Origin: Allacma fusca
Lineage: Eukaryota; Arthropoda; Collembola; Symphypleona; Sminthuridae
NCBI GenBank assembly: GCA_947179485.1
Contig: OX359247.1
Coordinates: forward strand, 63,973,001 to 64,037,000
Length of the DNA stretch: 64,000 nucleotides
Reading direction: 5' to 3'
The number at the start of each line of letters is the position of its first letter. Within the stretch, counting starts at the first letter, position 1. The position numbers and the translations under genes are program-made. The notes beneath the pieces were generated by a model that searched no databases, was not told the DNA's origin, and was given only the letters and a program-made list of their open reading frames with translations. Below, in pieces: positions 11,641 to 22,136 of the stretch.

Positions 11641-12850
11641 CTGACGAAATTCAAACGCTATTTTGCCAAAACAATAACTTACTGAATGAAATGAAATGTG
11701 TTCTCGCGAAATGGTTATTGAACAATTCTTGTATGGTGAAAGGATAACAATTGGAACGAATTCTTTAATACTGAACTCTCCACAACCGAAAACTTGCTGT
11801 TCAACTTCGAGAACACAAAACAGTTTTATTCCCGGCTAATCGTTTTCTCAAAAATCTTTGAACACAAGTCTGACGTTAAGAACTGTTGGCAATATATGAA
11901 ACGAAACCACTGGATCTGTCACTAACGCAAGTGTCTATACAAACAAACAAGCAACTCCGGGGTTGGAAGGTCTTATTGTTAGACATAGTAATTCATCCCA
12001 GCAGGAATCCTTGAAGTAGCAAAAAATACTCGGGTACAGCACACACGGGTATAGATATTTTACATAGTGATACCCTTACCTATTGGGTACTACCCGATTG
12101 CCGCTATCGCCAAAAAAAGTTTTGGCGAGATATCGTATATCGCCGGGTGCTGTACCCGAGTATTTTTGGGTACTTCAAGGATTCCTGCTGGGATGGATTA
12201 CTATGTCTAACAATAAGACCTGCCAACCGTGGAGTTGCTTGTTTCTTTGTATACAGATACTTGCGTAAGTGACATAGCCAGTGGCTTCGTTTCATTTATG
12301 ATTACGTGGTCGTTGTAATCGAACGCTTGTAATGATTCCTCTCAGATTTAATAAAGAAATAGATAAACTGTTTATCGGCTTAAAGAATGAAGCTCACCTT
12401 AGAAGTATTTCAGGGGGTTGGGCCATTGAAGCTAATTAAATTTAATTAGCTTCATTGGGGGCGTGACATTAAAATTATTTAAAGACGTTTTACGAGACAA
12501 TTTCGGATTGAATATACATTTATTAGCTTCGAGCCAGATCCGTTTCTTAATGCTACAATTACCTGGGTTGCCAATTTGACAACGCCGAGGCATTTTGTGC
12601 AGGCAATTTAAATAGTTTCAATCCTGGGCATTTATGACACTTTGATTATTTATTGCAGAGAATATTTATACAAAATTGTTTCATGTTCTCGAAGTTTAAA
12701 AGCAAGTTTTTGGTTATGGAGTTTAGTATTAAAGAATTCGTCCCAGTTGGTTATCCTAACCCCATACAAGAATTGTTCAATCTCCATTTCGCGAGAACAC
12801 AATTCATTTCATTCAGTAAGTTAATATTTTGACGTAGTAGCATTTGAGTT
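11641..12850. repeat. Large imperfect inverted repeat
   Basis: The sequence at about 11644-11830 is repeated in inverse orientation at about 12660-12850 with roughly 80% identity by eye. Closer to the centre, a segment containing CAGCAGGAATCCTTGAAG (about 11998-12016) is inverted at about 12170-12190, and CTCGGGTACAGCAC faces GTGCTGTACCCGAG. The right arm has about 300 extra bases (about 12300-12640). Both outer arms can be read as related short peptides (for example NLLNEMKCVLAKW and NLLNEMNCVLAKW), suggesting two diverged copies of one mobile sequence placed head to head. Confidence 0.7.
12428..12453. repeat. Perfect 26-bp palindrome
   Basis: A perfect palindrome whose half-site is GAAGCTAATTAAA lies inside the right part of the large inverted repeat. 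It could form a cruciform or hairpin. No function can be assigned. Confidence 0.7.
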
Positions 12851-12855
12851 TCGTC

Positions 12856-14457
12856 CAGGGATGAAATATCGGAAAAATAAAAATTCCGATTCCAATTACA
12901 ATACCTGCTTAAATTTATTTCCGATTTAGATTCCGATTCCGATGTATCCAAATAATTCAAATACTTTTAAATAATTCCGATTCCAATTCCGATTCTATGC
13001 ATGTAACCTATAATTTATTATTTTTGTCATTCGACCACGTCATTTAATGTTTAAACTGTTTGTTTACTCGAACAAACAACATGTTTTGCAGGGATTAGTC
13101 CGGTTGTCGACATAGGTTGTAGTTTTAAATTAAACGTAATGCAGAGAAAAGTCTTCCCATCAAAGGTGTCCAAATGACTCAGCCTAAACTATATCATTCA
13201 TATTTATAAAATTTGAACCATGCCTATATATATGCCTACATTTTAACGGCCGAATAGATCAGCCTATCCTACATCCTTCGTATAAGGGGACCAACAAGCC
13301 TACATATTAGCCTACATTTCATTGACAAATTAGCTCAAAGAATTCTACACCCTTCCTAAATCTCAAGTGCTTTTCGTAACTGACAGACTATTTAAGAGCA
13401 TTGTACTCTAATAAATTAAAAAGCCTTTTTCAAGTAAATGGGGTTGAAATAAAATAGTTTAAGTTTAGTCACCTTGGCCGAAGCCCTAAGAGCAAAATAA
13501 TATGAATATTGATTTGGTTTACACCGGAAATAGTTCCGAAATTTTAACATTGGTCAAAAGGGATGTCGCACTTAAGATTTCCTTAAGTTCCCCTTTTACC
13601 GAATATTTAGAAGTTTTAATTTCACTGAGGTTCCACAACCTCAGTATCAACCTATAACACAATCTGCAAGTACCGGGTGCGCATTATTCGTTAATTTTCA
13701 TTTGGTGTATTCAATATGCCATTAAATGAAGATGACATGCTTTAATAGCCTACATATATGCCTATAATTCTACGAATGCTGAGCCTACCTATTTTGTAGG
13801 CTAGGTTATATTCTTGCACCCTATTTTGCCTACAAGCCTCGTTAATAAAATCCTCGCACCCTATAAATAGCCTACAAATAGGCCTATATGTAGGATAGGC
13901 GGACACCTTTGCTTCCCACAGAACCTAATTGTAAGTTGCTGGAATGGTAAAGATTACAAATGTTACTTGCTGGAGAATTTCAGAAAATTCGGAATCATTC
14001 CACCACTTGAACAAATTAATACAATTGTCCTTTGTGCGGTCCATAATTGTTCCACAGAATACACTGGAACATGTCTTTCATTTTTTGTATTTCTAGATTT
14101 TTATTGTAGCCGTCGTAATCGTAAACAAATGATTCTGCCTTTCTTTCCATTTTCATTACTACGATAAAGAACTATTTACGCAAAAAAACCATGTAGAAGT
14201 GTAAAATGTAAAAGTACTATATAAAAGGTCATAAAGGTGTCTGTATGGCTGTATAATGCAATATCAGAAATGGAATCGGAATTCATTGAAATATCATTAA
14301 ATTCTAATACCAATACCGATACTTGCTTTCCAATTCCGATTAGAATTCCAATACCTAATTTTACAGTATTTTTAATTCCGATTCCGATTCTAATACTTCA
14401 AATTTTCGGATTCTTTTCCGATTCCGATTCCAATTCGGATTCCAATTTTCAGCCCTG
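12856..14457. mobile_element. Possible hAT-type element(s), ATTCCGATTCC-word family
   Basis: The left end begins CAGGGATGAAAT at 12856 and the right end finishes TTTTCAGCCCTG at 14457. GATTCCGATTCC words cluster just inside both (about 12880-13000 and 14275-14445). The flanking 8-mers, GTTTCGTC on the left and TCTGGCAG on the right, do not match, so these may be ends of two different copies or a rearranged one. The right end abuts the splice acceptor of the first visible acyl-CoA synthetase exon. A clean hAT element (13161-13911) is nested inside. Confidence 0.5.
13161..13911. mobile_element. Non-autonomous hAT element, GCCTACATA-word family
   Basis: This is a 751-bp element with 11-bp inverted ends CAAAGGTGTCC and GGACACCTTTG, flanked by CTTCCCAT (13153-13160) and CTTCCCAC (13912-13919), an 8-bp target duplication with one mismatch. 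AGCCTACATATATGCCTAC-type words repeat near both ends. No transposase frame was seen. Confidence 0.8.
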
Positions 14458-14465
14458 TCTGGCAG

Positions 14466-17400
14466 ATAATGATGCTGATGGAAGGCGCTTCTATAGGATT
14501 CTACAGCGGAGACTTCCTGAAAATGCTCGATGACATCAAGTACCTTCAACCTACGATACTCCCAGCTGTTCCAAGGGTGCTACATAGAATCTACGGCAAG
14601 GTCAGACTGCTAACTGATACTTTTTAATATTTTGTGTCCTAACAATTCTGTAATCCTCGATAAAGGAGCAAAATAACTTTATGTATTTACTGTATATGCA
14701 CAGTTGACTCTTTGAAGAGGTTTTGCTTATGTTTTAAGACACATTTTTGATTTGATAAATTTTTATCATACATACTAGGCATTGGCATATCGGTCATTTT
14801 TTAAATATCGTTAATATCGTTATCGTTCATCCTAAAAATGACGATAACGATATCGATGGACGATATAACGATATTTGTTGAAAGGCATCGATTAATAACA
14901 TAAAATATAAAAATAATCGACCGAAGTATTGATGGTTAATTAAATACTCACCTTATTACTACTGTTTATAACAAAAAGTTCCACAAAAATGTATTGCTCT
15001 GAAAATTATCAGAGCTTTTCTTTTTACTGATCCCATTCGGAACACCGATACTATAGTTGGTATGAATTGAATAAGAACTGGTACTGACAATGAGGATTTA
15101 CGTTAGGCAAACCAAGTATATTTTAACCCCACTGACAGCATAATTGGTATAAATTTTTCTGGAACTGGTGAGAACAATAAGGAATCACGCAGGTTCCACC
15201 AAGTGTATTTTGATTCCAGCAGAAACAAACTTGGTATTAATTACAGAAAAACTGGTTCTGACATTGAGCAAATAAAGAAGTTACACTTATGTTTAACGTA
15301 TGTTTTTACATACGTATGTTTTATATGCATACGAGAAAACCAGGAATTTACATGGTATTATTATGAGCTGACTGACATGATGTTTTGAATTAGTTAACAT
15401 GCATTAAAATGTTGGGGGGTGAACCATTATTTGGGGAATTGAACTACGTATTTACGATATGGAAACTGACCGATATATCGTTCAAAGGTTACGAGAATTA
15501 TCGTTCAATTATCGTTTCGAAAAATGTACGATATGGACGATAATATCGTATGGCTATATCGGTATGCCAATGCCTAATACATACAAAGATTATGGGGTCA
15601 GCTAATGAATCGTCTCTGAAGCGATTTCTAATTCAGATGGCCCTCAGCCGGAAGGGAAAAGAGGTGGAACAAGGGATTCAAAGGAGAAACAGTATTTGGG
15701 ATTATTTGGTCTTTCGCAAAGTTCAAAATGCACTGGGTGGAAAAGTTCGTATATTTTTCAGCGGTGGCGCTCCAGCAAGCGCTCAAGTTTTACAGTTCTT
15801 TCGATGTGCTCTTGGTTGCATGGTAAGTCTGAGTCTTTGAGTCTGTGGAACATTTCGGTGCTCTATTTTCTAGTCTATTCTCTATATAAGAGCATTTTAG
15901 TTATAAACTGAATTGGTTGAAGCTAATTTGAAACGCAAATATTTTAGGTTCTTGAAGGCTACGGGCAAACAGAGTGCTCTGGTATGCTTACGGTAACTCT
16001 TCCGCAGGATCCCACTGGTGGTCATGTCGGACCCCAAAGTTTTTGTGCCGCCATGAAGTTAGTGGACGTTCCGGAAATGCACTATTATACCAAAAATGAT
16101 CAGGGTATTATTACTTGGAAACTTTTATTCATTCCTACTGAGTATCAATGTATATTCATGGAACAACTTTGAAGTAATATGAGCGTCTTTCTTCAATCAA
16201 CTTGTAAAATTATTAAGTACATTTTATTTTGATTTGAAATTGCGTAGGGGAACTCTGCATAAAAGGACCAATGGTTTTCAAAGGTTACTTAAAGAATCCC
16301 GAAGAAACTAAAAGAGTCTTTGATGAAGAGGGATGGCTGCACACCGGTGATATTGCCACATGGCTACCTGTGGGCAGTGCTCTCAATTTTACTCATTACT
16401 CGAATTTTTCATAAAGTGAGTGAGTATTGTACTTACTCGTACTCACATCTGCGAGTATGAGTAAGTAATGAGTAAGTAATTTTAAAAAGGTTGATGTTTA
16501 AGTAAGTAAAGAGTAAGTACGAACACTCATTCCCCAGTGTAATGTAAGTAATGAGTAAGTAAGACGAACTGCAAAGTATCAAAAAGTAAGTATTGAGTAA
16601 GTAAACTTTTTTACTGGAGTAACTACCATAGAAAAAATGTTCTCCGACAATATCCATGACTTATATATGGTTTATGGAGGCAGATAACACAGGCCATACG
16701 CAAACAATGCCTTTAAATACTTGCGACGATGCAACTCGTTAAACTTGAGTCGTTGACTACACTACCAAAGATGGCAGTGATGTGGATTATATTTGAAAAT
16801 GAGTAAGTATTACTTGAGTACTATGCAGGCAAAAGTAAGTAAAGAGTAAGTAATATCAGCTTATTTTTGCAAATAAGTAAGTACCCGAGTAGAAATTTTG
16901 GTCAGTACACGGTTATTAGTGCGTTAAAAATTAACGTCAATTGGTCAGAACAAAGTCCAGTTGTGGCGTCCAGCTGAATACAATATGTCCGCTTTGACAA
17001 CGACAGCTGAACGTCACCACCTTGCGAAAAGATAACTATAGAAATAACGTCTGGTTTACGCCAAATACTATCGTTAATGCAACGCAATTTAACCTCCCTG
17101 TTCACGTGGGTTGAAATATAATTTACTGATTAAATTCCATCCCAAAAAAATAATTAAATAGTTAAAAAGTCATCATTCAAAGTTGTCCGCAGCATTCTTC
17201 TGTCCTTATTCCTGATTCCAAATCTCAATTTTTGCCCACCGATCGTCAAAATGAAATCTGAAAATAAGAAATATTTCGCTTTTAGATTTAGTTGCAACTT
17301 TAAGAAAGGTACAACAATTAATTATCTGTATCTTTTAAAAACTTACAACTAATTATAATATTTGAGGACATTATTTGCTTTGAATTCACAATTAAATTAT

Positions 17401-20400
17401 GTATTGTTTATTTGTCCTTCTGCATTAGAAACTATTTGCTGGAAAAAATATATATGATAGGGATATACTTGATAGTGTTGGCGACACACTATCAGATATT
17501 AAAAATGTTAAAAATTGTCACAAATTGAAACCCTATAATTATTCCAAATAAATATTAGGGTTTCCTTCCTTTCAACATTAATAATAGCTAACATTAAGCG
17601 TTGCCTTACAAGTACATACTTCCTTAACCATAATCATTTAAAAATTACTTACCTTTGATAAACAGAACATATTTAGTATTTACATTCTAATAATAACTGT
17701 TATCATAAAACTCGTTGCTTCAAACAATACACACGACTTACACTTTGATATAAAATAATAATTTGTTTTGCTTACCTGAAATAATTGACGAAAAGAAGTA
17801 ATCTTTGGCTGTTAGAAGTTACAGGAAAGTAACAGATCAGAGCCAAATCATTTAAAGTTCGGACTATACAGCGCTCTCGGCCAGTTTGTAAATACGCATG
17901 TGCCGAGTTTACTATGTTTGACCAAAATTTGCTGTTGCATTAACAACCGGGCTTGACGTATGTATGTAATGGTTCTATAGAAGGAAATTGCTAGGAGGCA
18001 CTATTATTTACGTCAAGTTTACGTAAATATAACCATTGGTATAGTTGCTGTCGTTATTTGGCCGGGATTTGGCGATAACAACACGTCGTGAATGTTCTAC
18101 TGATTAACGTTAGGTCCTGATGTTAAAAGAACGTTGTATTTTTGTTCAGAATTGCGATAATATTTGTGATAGTCTCATTGACGTTCATGGGACATCGCAT
18201 CTGTGACCAAAAATTTGAGCTTAGTCAGTTTAACGTCAACTAACGACAATTCCCATTTTCAGACGTAAATCTGACCAGTCATTTCTACTCGGGTACAGAG
18301 TAAGTATTACACTGTGACCCGAAATTTTGAGGGAGTATTTGAGTAAGTAAGATAGCCACCATGAAGGCCCTGAGTAAGTAAAAAGTAAGTACTGGGGCCT
18401 ATTTCACCAATTCAACTCTTCACTTTTCAATTTTCATTTTTCACTTTGCGATAAACGCAAAGTGAAAAGTGCGGAGCAAATCTCAAAGCAAACTCACCAA
18501 CTTTGCATTTAAAGTGAGGAGTGCAAATTTTCGAACGGTAAACATCAAGTGCAAACATACAATGATGAGCACCCAATGGAATATTTAAGTTCATATCATA
18601 TTGCCTCACAAAGTCCCAGAAGATCTCGTTATCACCATTCGTTTTATCCTGGATCATGGTTGGTGAGTAGTTTAAACTATTGTAGTTTAGTAGTTTTTTT
18701 TGACAACACGACAAACAGTTGATTTGCTGATACCATGCATGTCAGCAACGCCATGATACTGTCCCCCATTACCCAGCAAGTGGAACGCTATTAGTACCTG
18801 CTCCTCCGGCGACATTGCATTATTCATATTTGTTTTGGGCTTAAAAACGGTCCTACTCTTTCTAGGATATGTTCTATTTCGGAGGATCTCATTCGGAACT
18901 TTTCGATGGTAAAGTTAATGTGGGTTCGGTAAACTCTGAGGGTATACGCAGTGTCATCATCTACTTCGTCACTGCTATCAAACAGCAGATTCATTTCGAT
19001 TCTTCTAAAACATTTAAAAAATTATGGAAATGCGTATTTTGTCTTAATAAATTTACACTTATAGACAATAATAACAAATGGTAATATGATACGTACCTTA
19101 TTGTTATGACGCAATTTCAGGGCACAAAATCAACTTAGTTGGAGTTTAGATTGGAATTTTAAATAAGTAAACCAATTTTTTAAACGGGTAAGTGGAGAAA
19201 CTACATATATTTACATAATGCTACATGTACCAAGTGCAAAAGGTGGAGACCCTTTGCATTCATTTCATGGAAATTTGCAAAACTCTGCACTTTTGCATTT
19301 TCCCGGCGAGTATTGTGAAACGTAAATTGCAAAATCGGGTGTGAAAAGTTACTACTTTGCATTTTGCAATTTACAAATGCAAAGTGCAATGGTGGAACAA
19401 AAACTTTTCAAAACGAAATGAAAAGTGAAAATTGAGGAGTGAAGAGTGCTTGGTGAAATAGGCCCCTGGACATCATGAGAGACAAAATTATGAATAAAGA
19501 GTAAGTAAGGGTGTCTAACTGAGTGAGAGCACTGCCTGTGGGTTATAATTTCAACTTTCAACCGTAATTACGACAACCCCAATATTTTTTGACGAGATGT
19601 TTAATAATATACGAATTTTTCGTACTGTTTAGAATGGAGTGGTGAAGATAATCGATCGTAAAAAGAACATTTTCAAACTGAGCCAAGGCGAATACGTAGC
19701 GCCCGAGAAGATTGAAATAATTTACTCACGTTGTGTACATGTGTCGCAGATTTACGTGTATGGTGACTCCCTTGAAGTAAGTTTAGTAAATGATTAATGA
19801 TAAAAATCTAATCGTGGCTTTTGCACTTGTTGAAGTTATTACTGCCTCATTTGAAACTTTTTGAGACGGAACATAAAATTATACTGAACAGAATTTTACT
19901 TATACCCAACACGGACAGCAACTTCTGTGTTGACATAAATGTGGTGACATGCATATGCAAACATAAATGCACAGCATTGACATATAAATAGTGCAGCCAA
20001 TGAAATGAAGAAGAAATATGTGGGTAAAAACATGGTCATTTTTAGCGGGCCTGGAGTTTGAATGAAGAAGGTTCCAGCACATAATATACATAATTACTTT
20101 GTCAAGTTTTTCCCGCACAACATTTAGTAACTTGCATATGTCACGACTTGTGCTGACACAAGGCTCACATATCTATGTGAGAACTTGTGCAAGCCACCTC
20201 CCACTTATGTCAGTGTACGTACGAACGCACAGCATTTCTGTGTCAAACATATGCAAGTCAGCACAGATTTCGTGCTGTCCGTGTTGGGTATTAGACTAAG
20301 GGTCTGGGCCTGGGCCTGGGCTGTGGTATTATTTATCGACTGTGATTTGTCTTGGTTTGCAAAATCGTAACGTGACTTTCATTTGTTCGCATTGCAGTCA

Positions 20401-20673
20401 TTCCTAGTTGGAATAGTTGTTCCTGACCCAGAAGTTCTCAAAAAGATGTACCCGGAAACCGACATCCCTGCTCTTTGTAAGGATCCGAGTGTAAAATCTA
20501 TGATTTTGAACGAGCTAATAAAACTGGGACGAGAGACCGGTTTAAAGTCATTCGAACAAGTCAAGAATATTTATTTGCACCCGGATCCTCTTACAGCTGA
20601 ACAAGGCCTTCTTACTCCAACAATGAAAGCAAAAAGACCAGAGCTAAAAATGTTCTTTGAACCAGAGATTTAA
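14466..20673 (+). CDS. Long-chain acyl-CoA synthetase, C-terminal half
   Basis: These enzymes activate long-chain fatty acids to acyl-CoA through an acyl-AMP intermediate, usually at ER or mitochondrial membranes. Six exons join in phase: 14466-14600, 15589-15822, 15948-16104, 16248-16369, 19633-19776 and 20398-20673, giving 355 residues and a stop. Landmarks in order are [32 protein letters not shown], the adenylation motif [17 protein letters not shown], the hinge [20 protein letters not shown] and the C-terminal [13 protein letters not shown] with its conserved lysine region. The family is usually about 700 residues. The N-terminal half, including the first P-loop-like TSGTTG motif, is not visible in 14 kb upstream. 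The gene is therefore either 5'-truncated or has a very long transposon-filled intron. Every sense frame here is intact, so it may still be functional. An AATAAA lies 214 bp after the stop. Confidence 0.85.
14776..15576. mobile_element. Non-autonomous hAT element in a synthetase intron
   Basis: This is an 801-bp element with inverted ends TAGGCATTGGCATATCGG and CCGATATGCCAATGCCTA (one mismatch by eye) and a perfect 8-bp target duplication ATACATAC (14768-14775 and 15577-15584). CGATAT words crowd both ends, linking it to the family at 9415-10233, although the terminal sequence differs. Only four bases (AAAG) separate the right duplication from the next synthetase exon. Confidence 0.9.
16884..18293. 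mobile_element. Nested DNA transposon with TA or GTAC target duplication
   Basis: The inverted ends CCCGAGTAGAAAT...GGTCAG and CTGACC...ATTTCTACTCGGG enclose 1410 bp. The flanking bases are TA on both sides, or GTAC if the first C is counted in the target. A TA target would fit Tc1/mariner-like elements and a 4-bp palindrome other superfamilies; I cannot decide. No transposase frame was recognised. It interrupts the AGTAAGTA-word region of the surrounding hAT element. Confidence 0.65.
18395..19465. mobile_element. Internally deleted PIF/Harbinger transposon
   Basis: This is a 1071-bp element with perfect inverted ends GGGCCTATTTCACCAA and TTGGTGAAATAGGCCC, extended on both sides by AAGTGAAAA-type words, and a 3-bp target duplication CTG (18392-18394 and 19466-19468), as expected for PIF/Harbinger. 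A remnant of its transposase is readable on the minus strand. It is nested in the hAT element 16375-19534. Confidence 0.88.
18670..18828 (-). pseudogene. Harbinger transposase N-terminal remnant
   Basis: The minus frame starts [19 protein letters not shown] and continues [20 protein letters not shown] and CRVVKKNY before a stop. This is the helix-turn-helix region characteristic of Harbinger (HARBI1-like) transposases, where a GxSxSTVCRxV signature is usual. The catalytic DDE domain is missing. The frame runs directly into a stop and then into terminal repeat sequence, so no active transposase can be made. Such a remnant depends on an autonomous relative elsewhere. Confidence 0.75.
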
Positions 20674-22136
20674 AAAATGTACAGTTTAGCTTAGCCTTGT
20701 TTTACATTTACTCCGGACGATTTGGTTAGGCATTGTTGCTACAAACCTCAGGTAATAATGCAGTCGTTTGAATTTTTCTTTAATCAGTCTGTATACATTA
20801 AACCACACCGTTACAGTTAGCTTCGAACCTTATTAAATGGCTTTCATTATCCTGAAAATTGGATTAATAATAATTGGATGGGGCTGAATAAAAGGATAAA
20901 ATTTGCAGTAATTATTATCCTTAAATATTATTGTTTTAAATATTGAAATTTCTTTGGTTATTACGAATCAATTTTCACAAATCCTACAATACAAAACCCA
21001 GGATTTTGAGGAATAAGTATTAGTAGAGCATAAATACAATAAAAAATAGTAAACTCGTTAGCTTATGATTACAAAATTGTTTGTAGTTAATTTATAGTTT
21101 CAGTCCAACAAAACTTTGTCATCCCAAAAATAATCCTCGTAGTAAAACAGATTTTTATTTGGTTTTTAAATTTCAATGGCGGATGGAAATCTTAACCGGA
21201 GTTTTCTTAAAATTAAAAATATGCGTGAATTATTATGACAAGAACCATACGTTTCCTGAAATGCTAAATTTGCGCGCATGTTCGTCCGCAGAAATCCAAT
21301 CAAGTTGTTACCAAATAATAAAACTATAGAATTGAAAGTAGTTATTGCAGTGATGTTTTCATAGAGCACTGAATTACTAGTTAAACTGCTATGTATACAA
21401 AATAAACTCGAAACTGTAGATACTTTTATTCCGGATTGTGACTCTGAAATCTGTTCTCACAATGATTTTAAGCACAATGTAAAATGCACAAAGACCAAAG
21501 GCAGTCCATAATGGTAACACGATTCTGCGCAAAATAAATTAATCAATACTTGAAACTGTCAAAGTTTCTACAATTTAACAATCCAACATGTACAGAAACA
21601 TTGGGCTGACAGTAATAATAAAATTGTGACTTCTTCAAAAGTAAAAAGGAAATCACTACTTGTTATACACCAAAGCCAAGTATTAATTACTAAAACTATT
21701 ATTTTAGAAGTTCAACAGTTTTTTTATAAAAGTTTTACAAACAACAAAAATGCATTCAGTTGTGTCTTGCATGTACACTGCACTGCGCTAGTTTCTAATA
21801 AGGCTAAAGTTAAATTTTCTACATACGAATAGATACATTTAAAATAAACAAAGCGTAAGGCCTACTCTCTACAATCCTTGAATCTACATGATTTTCTGTA
21901 AAGCTGCATAGCAAAACCGAGTTTTAAAAATGAAATGCCATTCACTGGTGAGTATAAACTCTTTCTAAAAAATGTTAGTAAAAAATCTTGCCCAAATCAC
22001 CAAACCCTTCCTTTGATACCAACTGCGTGTAACTGTAAAAGAATTCGGCGTTAAAAACAAATCTATAAAAGTACTGTACCTAATCTAACAAGTAAGTTTC
22101 ACAGGAATAAAAAATTTGAGTAATTAGGGCCAATTT
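20674..22136. other. Convergent intergenic region
   Basis: This lies between the 3' ends of the acyl-CoA synthetase (+) and NOX5 (-) and holds their 3' UTRs. It is AT-rich, and no further gene or repeat was recognised. Confidence 0.5.
20887..20892 (+). promoter_or_regulatory. Candidate polyadenylation signal of the synthetase
   Basis: AATAAA lies 214 bp downstream of the synthetase stop codon. It is the first canonical hexamer after the stop that I noted. Confidence 0.45.

Larger units (their letters stand above)
16375..19534. mobile_element. hAT-type element containing two nested transposons
   Basis: This is a 3160-bp insertion with perfect 11-bp inverted ends CAGTGCTCTCA and TGAGAGCACTG and a perfect 8-bp target duplication CCTGTGGG (16367-16374 and 19535-19542). 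The duplication spans the exon end and the GT donor of the synthetase exon ending at 16369. AGTAAGTAATG/GAGTAAGTA words fill the outer parts (about 16430-16610, 16800-16880, 18300-18390 and 19495-19510). Without its two nested insertions it would be about 670 bp, a typical non-autonomous size. No hAT transposase was found. Confidence 0.9.

Noticed and set aside
12856..14457. Single intact hAT element with CAGGG ends
   Set aside because: The flanking 8-mers GTTTCGTC and TCTGGCAG do not match; the ends may come from different copies.
16370..19632. Idea that the hAT insertion created a new intron (introner)
   Set aside because: Removing the element still leaves about 100 bp of ordinary intron with its own acceptor, so the element entered an existing intron.
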